Below, piece after piece: positions 22,825 to 35,242 of a stretch of DNA of 64,000 bases. Position 1 is the stretch's first letter. Each line of letters begins with the position of its first letter. Both the position numbers and the translations under genes were made by a program. Source of the stretch: Gordius sp. MW1 (taxonomy: Eukaryota > Nematomorpha > Gordioida > Gordea > Gordiidae). The DNA is taken from the NCBI GenBank assembly GCA_964036665.1, contig OZ038527.1:1674001-1738000 (forward strand), read 5' to 3'. The notes below the pieces were generated by a model. The model saw nothing but the letters and a program-made list of their open reading frames with translations. It was not told the DNA's origin and did no database searches.

Positions 22825-23825
22825 GTTAATTGATTTAATTTCCACGTGGTCTTTTGACAATGAGTGTCGAGTAAGCAAATAAGCTGTAAATTACTTTGTG
22901 AACTTTGTGAACATATGATTTGATGCAATATCTAGTGGCCCGTCAACTTGTCTAAAACCTTCTCGCTGAATTTAATATTCCAGGGTTAAATAATGTCCCC
23001 AATATGAAAATTTCCCCGAGCATTTTTACTTTTTTATTAAGGTTACAATTTATTCAAATTTGTAATTATTATGACATGGCAAAGAATAAAAGAGATTTGT
23101 ACCTAATTTTAATAAATTATATAAATTTAAGATAGACATCTGCTCAAAATATGGAAAATACTGTAAAAATAGTTTCTTTTTTGTTAAATTCCTTTACTGC
23201 AATTATAAACAGTTATAAAATAAAGCGTAGATAAACATTTATGATAAAACATATACTATCAATGAATTATCAACAGCGAGGAGATAAGAATAACCCCATT
23301 TGGAGTGCCCCAATTAACTTAAGAGTATACTCTAATTAGAGCCATCTATAGACAATTTAAATTAGGGACTAATTGAACTATTTGGCATGTGACTCGAAAA
23401 TGATAACACCTTTAAGGCAATTGCGGTACTCCTAAATGGGGTTCCATAATCTCTTTTAAAAAATTAACATAACCAAGTTACTATTAATTAACGAGACAAT
23501 ATTTGTGATATCAATGACAAAGACAATTCAAGGTAAATGCCACTATTTTATTACACTTGTTACATCTGTACAAATTCTTACTATAAATTGAATGAGAACC
23601 GTCATAATAATATTTTTTGGTACAGAGTTGGAAGGAAAAAAGTTATGATATGTTTTTAGTACAATAATCGTAATGCTTGAATATATCGATTGAGGAGAGG
23701 AGAACAATAATAAATGTGTTGCATATGGTATTGCGCAGATGTTCTTTATTGGCCGTCAAGATGTTTTTATCACCCTTTCTCGTCTATCCCACGATGCGTC
23801 AGAACAAAGCCATCGCCGTCGGTAA
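22825..23825. other. Region upstream of ASS1; includes a small inverted-repeat element
   Basis: The ASS1 promoter and 5'UTR should lie just above 22824. At about 23280-23456 the ends agaataaccccatttggagt and actcctaaatggggttccat form an inverted pair typical of a ~175-bp MITE. No gene is seen in the rest. Confidence 0.55.
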
Positions 23826-25393
23826 TCTATATATATAAAGTAAAGTGTATATATGTATGTAAGGGCTAATCTCTGAAACTACCGGCCCGATTCGCGCGAA
23901 AATTTACCCCTAGGTTCCCAGGGCGGCCAGGGGTAAAATAGCTTTTTCCGAATCCTAAAATTCCTTTTAATTTTCGAGATATTGGGTTTTATGCGTTTTG
24001 ACGTTCAATAAAATGTCAATCAAACGCACCTCCTCGCGTTCGTCGAAAATTTGAATATACAGACAGTTCTGTAGTAAAAGTGTATCACTTATAGTAGTTT
24101 GTAGTAAAACGTAATCTTTTCTTGACAACATAAAATTTATGAATTAGATTTCTTAAACGTCATCTTTCCTTAACGGTGACAATATAAAATTTATGAATTA
24201 AATTTCTTAAACGTCATCTTTTCTTAACGGTGACAAGACAACATAAATTTTATGAATTAAATTTCTTAAACGTCATCTTTTCTTAACGGTGACAACATAA
24301 AATTTATGAATTAACCTGAAATAAATAAGATTATAGATTATTTGAGAAAATATTAGGTGAAGAAGATGAATTTTTCTCATTATCATTAAATGAGATATTT
24401 TAAATGAGATAGATGAAAGTATATATAATTTAATTGTAATATAAAATAGTCCAACGTTGATTATTCTGATTAAATGCTATTTATATATAAATGTCATTAT
24501 TTATCTATCATTAATTTTTATTAAATGAGATATTTAAATGAGAATAAATTCTGAAACTACCGGCCCGATTCGCGCGAAACTTTACCCGTAGGTTCTCAGG
24601 GCGGCCAGGTGTAAAATAGCTTTTTCAGATTGCTAAAATTCCTTTTAATTTTAAAAATATCGGACATTTCTCGGCCTTTTGGTTTTAAAAAAGGGCTAAA
24701 TTCTTCAGATCCGATTCGAGCGAAAATTTAGCCGTAGATGCCCAGATAGGCCAGGGGTAAAATAGCTTTTTCAGATTCCTAAAATACCTTTTTGTTTTAA
24801 AAATATCTGACATTTCCCGTCCAGTTTCATTTATAGCAGCATATACAATAATGACGTCATACATACAAAGCTGAAGTTTTCTCGAATTAGATATTTAAAA
24901 GTATAATAAAAATGTTACAGTATACGGTTAAAATTATTGGGGTTTAACAGACTATTTAAATTAAATAAATAAAATTTAAATTATGCAGTTTTTGTCATTA
25001 TTATCACGTGGTCGATCATAGAAGCATATTTTTAATAATTATCCATCCTTCAATTAATTTTATTATATTAAAGAAAATTGTATTTCAAATAAATCAGCTA
25101 ACTAGAAAAATAAAATAATGCTATTATTGTATAATAAGTAACAGCATTAATAAGCAATTTTTTCAAAAACATTTAATTTAAGTCGGATTTGATGACTAAA
25201 ACAGAATTTGCATTTGGTTTGTCTTATTATATAAATATATACTAAAAATAGTGGGTTCATAAAATCATTCGGACCTTTCACATTATAAATTATTTCATAT
25301 ATGACCCCATTTTAGATAAGTCTTATTAATAGCTTATACTCAATTAACCACTTAAGGACTGAGCCAAAGCAACGCTTGGCCGGGCACAGCTAG
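23826..25393 (+). mobile_element. Non-autonomous Helitron, copy 2 (inverted relative to copy 1)
   Basis: It starts TCTATATATATAAAGTAAAG after an A. It ends with the hairpin GCCAAAGCAACGCTTGGC, CGGGCACAG and CTAG before a T. The length is 1,568 bp against 1,492 bp for copy 1. The interior carries the same accgttaagaaaag-type minisatellite at about 24110-24310. No Rep/helicase coding is seen. The two Helitrons form an inverted pair that encloses ASS1. Confidence 0.87.
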
Positions 25394-26245
25394 TTAAATA
25401 TAAAAAGGAGATAGTAGCTAGTAAAATAGACATCTAAAAAGTAGAATATAGGATAAACGTTAGCGCTAAAACACGCCACCTGGCGCGTAGGAGGGCGCGT
25501 AGGCGAGATGCCACAATAATATAGCAAAATAATTATTATATGTCATAATTATGAGATTCCGTAACCACAATAAGAATGGGTTAAATCCAATTTGGGCTTA
25601 TATATACCTATGATTAGAAAATTAACTCCCGCGATTTATTATCTCCCGATAATATATTATATGGTACTTGTCCTCGCTATATATGACATACCCTATTCTT
25701 AGAGTATTTTTAAAAATAATGCTTTTGCTTAACATAGATAATGTGTTTTCGGGGTGATTATAAAATTTGTATTTTAATCCCTCACGTAATAAATTTACTT
25801 TAAAAGTAATAAATCGTATCAAATTGGTTATTATTTTATTTTAACAATATCCCAAAATTCCAAAATATTTATTTTTAACATTTTGATGATAGTGGAATTA
25901 ACTCTCTATAATTATATTACAGTGTTGTTGAGTTTTATTGAGAGGAGGTAGGGTTCAAGGGGCATATTCAGCGTGTTAAAGTAGCGGTTCGTAAGGCTAT
26001 AGGGTAGGACTATGGACAACTCAACGGGAAAAAGTTAAGGTGGTGACCGAACAAATACGACGAAGTGGGGGAAAATAACGTATAAAGTATATTATAATAA
26101 TAATTTTAGAGAATTTATTCCGGTATTTATACCCTCTGGAATCCCCTGATCCCTTTAGAGGTCGTTGTACTACTTTTTACGCCCTCCTCACTTGCATCTG
26201 CCTAAACCTCTCACCTATCCTTAAAAGGAATAGCTATTAAATAAC
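25394..26245. other. Unassigned AT-rich sequence
   Basis: No supported gene or RNA. It ends with ttaaataac (26237-26245), the left target duplication of the next element. Confidence 0.5.
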
Positions 26246-27201
26246 GAGAACAAATTATTTTGCATAGTTTTTTATTCAAAGTGGGAAGTTTTTATTGCCA
26301 TTTTCCAAGTTTTTTATTCAATTTGCCAAGTTTTGAATTAAATGTTAAGTTTTTTATTAAATGTTCAGATTTTTATTTATTTGCTCAGAGATTAATTATA
26401 CTTGCCAAGTTTTTTTATGCAAAGTGGTTTTAATTTTTAATTAAAACGAGATAGGTGCGGGTATCGAACCTGCGAGGTACGAGCTATTGAAGCTGCTAGT
26501 CAGACGTTCAATCCACTGAGCTATTACACCTCAAAATATTTTTGGTTATATCACTTATATATAGCAGCTATAACATTTTATTAGGTTTTTATATATATTA
26601 TTTTAATAAATGATTATTAAAGGCATCATTTTGTTTGTTTTTAATATACTTTGATTTATGTACTTAATATAGACAATTTTTATTATACAAATAGAGTAAT
26701 AACTTACAACGATTATAAAAGCTCTCTAAGGTTTCCACAGATAAAAATAATTTTTATAAATACGCGATTTAAATGAATAATTTATAACTATTATTAAAGC
26801 TCTCTAGCGTTTCCACAGCTCAATAACACTTCTGTGCAAAATGTAATATAGGCAAAATGTAATATAGGCAAGGGTTAGGGTTAGATTTAGTGATTTTAAT
26901 AACAACTGAGCAAATTTTGAAAAAAAAACTGAACAATTTTTTGAAAAAAACTGAATATTTTTTGAAAAAAAAACTGAATATTTTTTGAAAAAAAAACTTA
27001 ACATTTTTTGAAAAAAAACTGAATATTTTTTGAAAAATTACTGAACATTTGTTTACAAAAAAACTGAGCACTTTTTAATTAAAATCTGAGCATAAAAAAA
27101 ACTAAACATTTTTAATTAAAAATCTGAGCAAGTTGAATTAAAAACTGAGCACAAACAACTGAGCATTATGGAATTTTTCACTATGCATTTAAATAACACC
27201 C
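26246..27201 (-). mobile_element. ~950-bp element with tRNA-like module and 9-bp target duplication, copy L
   Basis: The element runs from gagaacaaattattttgcat to catttaaataacaccc and is flanked by exact ttaaataac on both sides (26237-26245 and 27202-27210). It is an inverted near-identical copy of 28681-29626. The termini are imperfect inverted repeats (both contain tgcatagt near the end). The interior has a tRNA-like module (about 26452-26532, minus strand), a gggttagggttaga stretch near 26873, and an array of gaaaaaaaactgaa units at about 26910-27070. It has no transposase. The 9-bp duplication suggests a Mutator-like mobiliser; this is inference. Confidence 0.85.
26452..26532 (-). ncRNA. 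tRNA-like Pol III module inside the element, copy L
   Basis: On the minus strand it has an A-box-like TAGCTCAGTGGA, a consensus B box GGTTCGATACC, and aggtg/cacct ends. The anticodon arm does not fold into a standard cloverleaf, so this is a tRNA-derived or tRNA-mimicking sequence rather than a callable tRNA gene. Confidence 0.6.
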
Positions 27202-28604
27202 TTAAATAACTGCCTCCGCAACCTCATCCATCACCTTCCAAGTACTCATTTAATTCAAACTCATCTGAACTTTGTTTCCAGCCCATCGAGAACTGTTGCT
27301 AATTTATCTAAATGGTTTCAAAGCTTCAGATATAGCTAGAACAACCTCAAACCTTTCTCATTTCAAAATCATATTATCCCATAATTTTTTTAATTACATT
27401 AAAGTGTAAATTCTCCACTTCCGATATTTATGCTATCTATGTATTTCTGTTTAAGTGGCAACCTATTAAGTAAATTCCTTGAATAGATTACGATAGACTC
27501 AACTATGTTACATAATTAGGTTGATTATTTTCCTGCCTTTCAAATAAGTTTTGCATGAACAAATAATTGGATTTCAATATTAGATTCTCTGCATATAAGT
27601 TATTTTTTCAGTAGATGTATATTTCTAACAAATCTCTTGCTAAAAAACGTGTAGACGTGCAATCAGTTAGCAAATACATTTTATGCTAGAGTTTTCAATT
27701 GTTATGTAATCCATGGACTCGCTTTTGATTGTCCGTCCGTCCTTTCCTTTCCTGTCCAACTTGTAATTTTTTAATAATTGTAGTGAAATCTTATGTGAGT
27801 TTTTAATGGCTGTGGACTTATGCATTTTGATTTCGCAAATAGACTAGCTAATGACCGCTGGTTGGCTTTGGTTTTTTGACCTCGCCCGGGCCCAAATTCT
27901 ACCCGAATCCAAATTCTACTATTGTTTATGGGTCCGACTGATTACCTTTATATATATTTACTCATCTGATTTAACTACATATTCATAATCTTAGAATGCC
28001 ACTTATTAAGGAAAACATTAGACATGAAGATGCATAATATAAAAATGTTTTACAAAATTAGCCTTAGGGTATTTGAATTTTTGAAAGCGTTAGTGGCCAT
28101 TAAAATGCCTCTTAACTTTGCCACTCTATTTTTAAAATAGAATATTCCTATGACTTTCAAAGGGAGTGGGGGAGAAAGAAATGATTTCGATAATTCATCA
28201 CATAAGGTTATAGCTAGTGTATTTTTTCATGGCAGATGATTATTAAAAATACCAAAAATTTGTACGACTCAATATTACTTAGTAATTAACTACTATAGTG
28301 CTGATACACAGATCAAAAAATAGTGCAAAAGCTCCTACGTATAAAAAATATAAAACCAAGAAAAAATCTATTTCTTTTTAAAGTTATCAAAATTATTTTC
28401 TAACACAATGGCAAAATTAAAAGTTGAAACGTTAATTGCCAAAATATGTGCAGAAATATCTAACTGTAGTTTGCTTAAATAATAGTATGGACGCTGAAAG
28501 GAAAACTATAAGGAACGGCTTCTCCCCACGTATTATAAAAAAATCAAATATAAGAAATTTAAAAATACACCAATTTTGCTTCATTAAATTATTTTGAAAT
28601 CCTC
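27202..28604. other. Unassigned AT-rich sequence between two inverted elements
   Basis: It includes a ttgattgtccgtccgtcc repeat end at about 27690-27770, of the ttgcatagcaatta family in reverse. No exon is seen. From about 28530 the sequence resembles 57310-57360, marking the left side of the GT92 segmental duplication. Confidence 0.55.
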
Positions 28605-28680
28605 CCATGGGCCTAGTCAGCAGTGGAATTAGAGGGGAGTAAGAAAGATTTAGGGAGGGCAAAATGATTAATTTAGAAAT

Positions 28681-29626
28681 GGGTGTTATTTAAATGCATA
28701 GTGAAAAATTCCATAATGCTCAGTTGTTTGTGCTCAGTTTTTAATTCAACTTGCTCAGATTTTTAATTAAAAATGTTCAGTTTTTTTTATGCTCAGATTT
28801 TAATTAAAAAGTGCTCAGTTTTCAAATGTTCAGTAATTTTTCTAAAAATATTCAGTTTTTTTTCAAAAAATGTTAAGTTTTTTTTTCAAAAAATATTCAG
28901 TTTTTTTCAAAAAAATGTTCAGTTTTTTTTCAAAAAAATATTTCGTTTTTTTTTCAAAATTTGCTCAGTTGTTATTAAAATCACTAAATCTAACCCTAAC
29001 CCTTGCCTATATTACATTTTGCCTATATTACATTTTGCACAGAAGTGTTATTGAGCTGTGGAAACGCTAGAGAGCTTTAATAATAGTTATATTATTCATT
29101 TAAATCGCGTATTTATAAAAATTATTTTTATCTGTGGAAACCTTAGAGAGCTTTTATAATCGTTGTAAGTTATTACTCTATTTGTATAATAAAAATTGTC
29201 TATATTAAGTACATAAATCAAAGTATATTAAAAACAAACAAAATGATGCCTTTAATAATCATTTATTAAAATAATATATATAAAAACCTAATAAAATGTT
29301 ATAGCTGCTATATATAAGTGATATAACCAAAAATATTTTGAGGTGTAATAGCTCAGTGGATTGAACGTCTGACTAGCAGCTTCAATAGCTCGTACCTCGC
29401 AGGTTCGATACCCGCACCTATCTCGTTTTAATTAAAAATTAAAACCACTTTGCATAAAAAAACTTGGCAAGTATAATTAATCTCTGAGCAAATAAATAAA
29501 AATCTGAACATTTAATAAAAAACTTAACATTTAATTCAAAACTTGGCAAATTGAATAAAAAACTTGGAAAATGGCAATAAAAACTTTGCACTTTGAATAA
29601 AAAACTATGCAAAATAATTTGTTCTC
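28681..29626 (+). mobile_element. ~950-bp element with tRNA-like module and 9-bp target duplication, copy R
   Basis: It starts gggtgttatttaaatgcat and ends aaaataatttgttctc, flanked by exact tttagaaat (28672-28680 and 29627-29635). It has the same internal order as copy L in opposite orientation: tcagttttttttcaaaaaa array, ctaaccctaacccttgcc, then the tRNA-like module. It is inserted inside a CATGGGCGTAGCC MITE. Confidence 0.87.
29341..29424 (+). ncRNA. tRNA-like Pol III module inside the element, copy R
   Basis: A box TAGCTCAGTGGA at about 29348 and B box GGTTCGATACC at about 29402 are about 43 bp apart, followed by a cgtttt T-run that could terminate Pol III. Both boxes match the copy at 26452-26532, so the module has been kept. 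The cloverleaf is irregular and no anticodon is called. Confidence 0.6.
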
Positions 29627-31052
29627 TTTAGAAATTTAGCCGTAATTTTAATAAATTTTAACAATTTTTTGGATTTAGAGGTGGACAGCCCCCCCCCTGG
29701 TTACGCCCATGAACCCTCCTATTCCACCCGTGGCCATTTTAGTTATTACAAATTTCACTTAAAATTTTTAAAACCTATTTGGTGTTTGCTAATAATTGTC
29801 AAATTTTGAATAAGAGGTAGAAGGGATGAATACTAACATTACTAGATATTATATAGACGCCTATGTTATTTTTGATGGTAAGTTTGCTTATATGTAGTGA
29901 CAAAATATGCGATAAAACCTATCCTTGGAGGCAATTTAATTAGTGTGGGCTAATGATTGCTCTTTTGTAAAAAAAGACATTAGAGTTGTCAGCGTTTTTT
30001 GTGACATCAACAGGCACGTTGAACGTCTTTTTAAAAACAAAAAATTTCAAATTTTGCAAATTAGCCTTTATCACAACATATTATTTATTCCCAACATGCG
30101 GTTGAAGACACGCTTAAAGTAAGTTTATTATGTTTAAAAATATATAGCCAAAGTTTTTTGATGGTAAAATTGCATTTATTTTCGTCATAAATAAGCTCCT
30201 CTTTTAATGTAAGTTTCTATCTTTGATCAAAAATTTGAATTTAGTCAAAATCAAAAACATTAGTATAAATATTTATTGATTTTGAGACTCTTAAGTCCAG
30301 AATTAACTAAGCTTGGAGTGCCTTGTTTGATTTCCAAAATGACGCGCTTTAAATTGTATGAAAACATAGTTTTTAAATAAATTATAAGTATGCCTAAGGA
30401 AATTCATAATGATTGTTTTTTAAAAGTTAAAAAAGACAAAATCGACTTCTTAAAAATGTTATGGGAATTAAGTGACAAAATCTCTTGTTATTATAATGGT
30501 TCTTTAATTGTCATGTACATCAGGTTTATAGAAAATGTAATAACTTAAAATATGATGAAGATATAATAAATAACAGTATGCTATTATTTACACTATTTTT
30601 GTGAACGTAGACCATTAATATGAGATAATGTTTTTATTATAAAAACACTATGAGATATAATGTACCTAATAAAGGGCTACTTCGTATAACTATATAGACG
30701 TCAAAAGTAAGTTTTTAATGGTCAATTATTAATTTACAATAGTGTTGTAGGTCAATTAAGTCTTTTTATAAAATAATGCCAATATAATTGCGATGCTAAG
30801 TGAAAATCTTTATTATTTTTATAAATGAAAGCATATTTTATAGCGTGAGCTAGGATGATGCCATAGTAGTAAACTCATAAATAAGATGAAATTTAATAAA
30901 ATTTATTTGGACATAAAATATTTTTGAGATTGGGAAGTATAAAAGTCATAACATAACAGCATATCATTATTTAGAATCTGTTAGAGGTGCGTAAAACAAA
31001 AGACTATACATACTACATAGGTATTAATCAATTTATTTGATTTTTTATTCAG

Positions 31053-32586
31053 AGAACTCATCACAATCACGCTGTATTCTGCAATGATTCTCGTTTCCAT
31101 AACTTGGGTAACTAACCATTCAATCCATGAATCAATCTATACTCTTACAAATGCAACGTCAATCAAACAAATATCAAACGCATTAAAATCAGCATCCCTG
31201 CCTAGTTTAAGGATGTATCCTCACGTTATTAAGAATCTCTTGAATCAGACATCTTGGCGTCGTTTAGGTCCAAACATTACATCTCTTTTTCTCCTATCGG
31301 CTTATTACATTTTCGATGTCGTGAGGGGTAATCATTCCATTCGTATCATATCTGTTATCAACGATGAGTTCAATGTTAAACAGATTGAATGTTTCACATA
31401 CGGTGCATCTTCCACGGGGCTGATCGAGTTGGTCAAGCTTCCCTTAAGCGTCAGGCTTCTGTACGAGCACAGGAATAAGCCTTATAAGACAGCTTATTTG
31501 GATTGCCAACTAGATCACGTCAATTCCTTGGATTCCCATCCTTATTACAAACCCATCGTCGTTATGATAAAACTCATAGACCACAATTCTTCGATCGAAA
31601 ATCAAAATAATTTTGTACTCATGCCTGTAACCTTTGGGGATCATATAGAGCGATCATTTGGCTTAAAATTGCTATCCTTTGCTCCCAGCCAAAAAGACGC
31701 TCATCTACAAACTTTAGAATCTAAAATTAAAGAGGAATATTATACTAACGATAGAAATGCTATTAAATTAGCCGTGTGCGTCAAACCTCTCTACGGAAAT
31801 TTAAGCAATGGTTCCCGACTAATCGAGTTTGTCGAGATGTATAGACTCTTAGGTGCGTCCCACTTTACACTGTACATACACGACACGTCACCCCTAGTCG
31901 ACAAAATTATCCGTTATTACGAGATTTTAGGCTTGATGGAAACGATCCAATGGAATTTACCTCAAGAGCTACTTCCTAGAACTGAAAGAATATTTTTGGA
32001 CGGCCAAACTGCTACTTTTCAAGATTGCGTTTACCGATACAAGCACCAATCAAGCTATGTAGCAGTAGTAGACATAGATGAAGTTTTAGTCCCGACTGCT
32101 TTGGGTCAAGAAATGGACCTTTCCATCCCCATTACGTTACTTTCATTTTTGAGCCGGATAAATAAGACTTACAAGGGCAAGATGTGTGGGAGTTTTCAAT
32201 TTAGGAACGCATTTTACGACACGACCAATTGTTCAAATAACGATTCCTCTAAAGTCAACGAAGAAGGAGGTAGTCCTCTGTTAACGATGTCTTGCCTTTG
32301 GCGACAAGCCCACATTTACGCCAGGAACATAAGATCTAAAGAGATTGTAATTCCTGATCTCATTGATGAAATGGGAAATCATTTAACTAGGAAATTTGTT
32401 TATCGCACTTTTAGACGATGCAGGGTTCCGATTGAATTAGCGCTTAACAGACATTACAGAATACCAATGTTGGTGGATAAAGAAATTGGGTTTTCGCCCT
32501 TAATTCGTGACGTATCAACTCTAATTTATAGGGATAGGTTAATGGCAAGCATTAAAAACACTATTAAGAAAATATCTGGCATATAA
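31053..32586 (+). CDS. GT92 (DUF23) family glycosyltransferase, copy 1
   Basis: This predicted Golgi type II membrane glycosyltransferase has its main coding exon complete to the stop. The GT92 core is clear: AVCVKPLYGNLSNGSR, LIEFVEMYRLLGASHF, DGQTATFQDCVYRYKHQSSY, then VVDIDE with the metal-binding DxD (Asp330, Asp332 counting from the ATG at 31084), and CGSFQFRNAFYDT. An acceptor tttttattcag at 31042-31052 opens the frame upstream of the ATG and adds ELITITLYSA. The hydrophobic segment then reads LITITLYSAMILVSITWV, a good signal anchor. A short upstream exon encoding the cytoplasmic tail is therefore likely; it was not found. GT92 members transfer galactose, often in beta-1,4 linkage to N-glycan or core fucose. 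The exact acceptor here cannot be told. Confidence 0.85.
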
Positions 32587-34889
32587 CTGCTTAATTGATG
32601 TACAGGGAAAATGTACGGCCATCAGTTGACAGTGATCCGTGTGAAATTTCGTTGAATTTATTTAATATCTTAAATATTCGTTATACGTCAATGTTGCTTC
32701 AAAATGAATTTTATTACTATCAAGCCTAATCAGGACTATAAGTTTTTTGCTCGAATACAGTTTTACTACATTCTTAAATTAATAATAAGATGTTTCTGTA
32801 TGTAGCTAAGGCTAAGCATTGGATAAGCAAGTTTTCTTGAGTATTATAAATTTGATGCAAACTTAAATTTGGGATTTTATAAAATTCAATAAGTGTTTAT
32901 TACAAATATTATCTTCTTCGAAATTGCCTCGCATAAAATAGGAAATGTCATACATTTACCATCACCTGTACTCCTTACAAAAAATAGTTTTTATGTCTAA
33001 ATATTAATATATGAACGCGTTTGTACAATATGAAAAATTTCAATATGTATATATTTTTAAATTTTTTTAATTTGATATGGTAATATACAATATAAAGTGG
33101 TCGAAAGGGGAAAGAATATATTAAGTGCGGTAAAGACCCGATTGTTATTTCATTATATTCATATAATTACGGCAAAATTGAATTTGCATATAATTGGCCA
33201 GGCTAACTCTCATAAACGAATTTACATATCATGATGTCTAATCATTTATCGTTATAGAGTGGGACGCGCAATAGTCAATATCTTCAAACCCTTAAATTCT
33301 AAAAGTCATATATGAACACAGGCTATCCCCTAGTGTAGTGGAAAGTATAGAAAATTTTTGTTGTCTTTTTTTAGGAATTCCAAAAGTCGCAAATAGTTAT
33401 CTTACATGCTAAATTGGATTCCAAGTCACCTTCAGGCAATATGTGTTAAGCTTGCTAACAACAGCGTGATAATTGAGTGCCATCAGCTCTTATACTGCAA
33501 TTTTTATAGAAACTTTGCACTGATTGACTTCAATCAAGCATCAACCAAGGCACGCGTTCTGCAAAATTGAGAGCAAAAATACCTTATTCCATTTATAATT
33601 AATTTTAAATCCTAAATAAATAATAACTTCAAAACTATACCCAAAAAACGATTTAAAGCCTACCGTCGATCAACGCAAAGAATTTTAAAAACCTATTATA
33701 ATAATGGTAAAGAACAATATCTTTAATCAGTCAACTATATATTTGATTCATTGTGGGAATGAGCTTTCATATTCTCTAGCTTTAAGGTTGGGTTATAAAT
33801 ATACTAAAGGGTTCTTGTCGAAATTGTCTGTCCATGTAGACTAACATGGTGCTAAAAAGGTTTATAAGGTATAAGCCAAAATTTTAATCCAAGCCGCCCT
33901 AAAGGCAAAATCTCTCTCAATCCTGGAGCCCTCGGGCCCTTCTTTGGAAGGGAAGATGCGCCCTGATGTGTCTTTTTAGTCCCTTTACTAATTGGTACCC
34001 CATGACATTTTAACTATAAACCTTTTGCGAAACCTAAAATTACTAAACATTCTGCCATTTTGGCATCGAATTTATCATCGCCGGTGTTGCCTCATGCTCT
34101 GGCACCTTCGGTTAACACGCCATAAATGCTTTTAAGAATATTAAATATTTCGATACTACTTCAAAGCTTTTGTTGACTCTATGCTCATTTTAGTTAATAA
34201 TGGTTTAGATTTTAATTCTTTTTATAAAGAGATAAAGTTGTTTATTATCTGAACATAATATTAAATATTCCAATTATTTAATGGTAATATTAAAGAACAT
34301 TATATGAGTATATGTCTTAATCTTTAAGAAGGGGCCAGGAATCCAAAAAAACTTCATGGTTTTAGATCTTAATTCTTAAACAATATGTCCTTTGTATTCT
34401 ATCTATGTTTATATTTGCTTACCGGCGTCTTTGTGCAAATTAAATTATTCTAAAAATAAAAAACTTAAATGTCATTCAATATTCCTTTTTTAAAAAATAT
34501 ACTCTTTGCATTCTTTGTAAAGTTAGGTCCACCATTCTCTCTGGGGCCGTGGGTTCTAATCCACCGCTATCACCATTATTAAATTTAATTTTAATGGCCA
34601 TACCAACTAACAAATTAATTTGTTTCAAATTTATTAATTCGCAAACGGTTTGAAATTGTACTTAGCAATAAGAATACCAAATTTTTATTTTTATAAAATA
34701 AGAATGGCATGTTTCGACGGCGTAAAACATGTCCCTAACTACTTACCAATGGTGCCCAAACACAAACCGACCAAAGGGGTAAAGATATTAGATCCCTTTC
34801 CGCCTCCACAAATAAAGAATTATTATTGTTATTGAAGGATTCAAGGGAGTCGATAGCTCTTACAATTAAAGTCCCACTTAAGGTAGAGG

Positions 34890-35242
34890 TAGAGCCCTGC
34901 AAGATGGAATTTCTTCGACCCGAGCCCGGCCTGACCTTTTTATTTTGTCCGAGCCCGACCAGAGCCCAAATTTTTTTTACTTATACCCGAGCCCGGTTTG
35001 ACTCTTTGGAAATGTAAATTAATAAAAAAATTTATTCAGAATACCCACTCGCACCTTTCATTTAACATAGAAATATTTTGTCTCCTCTAAACAGCCTACT
35101 CAACAATGGAATTAGTAAAAAGTTTAAAAAATCTTTTAGCTAGATTTTTCTTGGGGCCGGGCTCGGGTCGGGTTAATCCATCAGGCCCCCGAGTTCGTTT
35201 TAAATTTCGGCCCGAGCTTCGGACGGGCCATGCAGGGCTCTA
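34890..35242. mobile_element. hAT-like MITE with GC-rich subterminal repeats (TAGAGCCCTGCA ends)
   Basis: Perfect inverted ends tagagccctgca and tgcagggctcta, each followed inward by gcccgagcccgg / gggccgggctcggg repeats. Flanks ggtagagg and ggttcagg agree at 6 of 8. It belongs with the element at 52462-53049 by its ends. Confidence 0.85.

Larger units (their letters stand above)
28605..29709. mobile_element. CATGGGCGTAGCC-family MITE split by the tRNA-bearing element
   Basis: Left half catgggcctagtcagcag ... agggcaaaatgattaa (28605-28680). Right half ttagccgtaattttaataaa ... ggttacgcccatg (29627-29709). The 946-bp element 28681-29626 lies between them. The flanks aaatcctcc and gaaccctcc are the likely target duplication. 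The equivalent position in the second GT92 copy (about 57360, aaaacctccaattcc) is unoccupied. Confidence 0.8.
28530..33465 (+). repeat. Segmental duplication, copy 1 (with inserted elements)
   Basis: The sequence flanking the first GT92 gene matches that flanking the second (57310-60860): upstream at 29711 onward (attccaccc, gtcaaattttgaataagagg, tttatcacaacatattattt), through the gene, and downstream to about 33465 (gtgttaagcttgctaacaac). The orientation is direct and the copies are about 27 kb apart. The transposons at 28605-29709 are absent from copy 2. Confidence 0.85.

Noticed and set aside
26804..27071. Phe/Lys/Ser-rich small frames (also at 28773-29070)
   Set aside because: They are translations of the cagtttttttt array inside the tRNA-bearing elements.
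34826..35017. Small frame with PGPTRAQ-like residues
   Set aside because: It lies across the end of the GC-rich MITE at 34890-35242.
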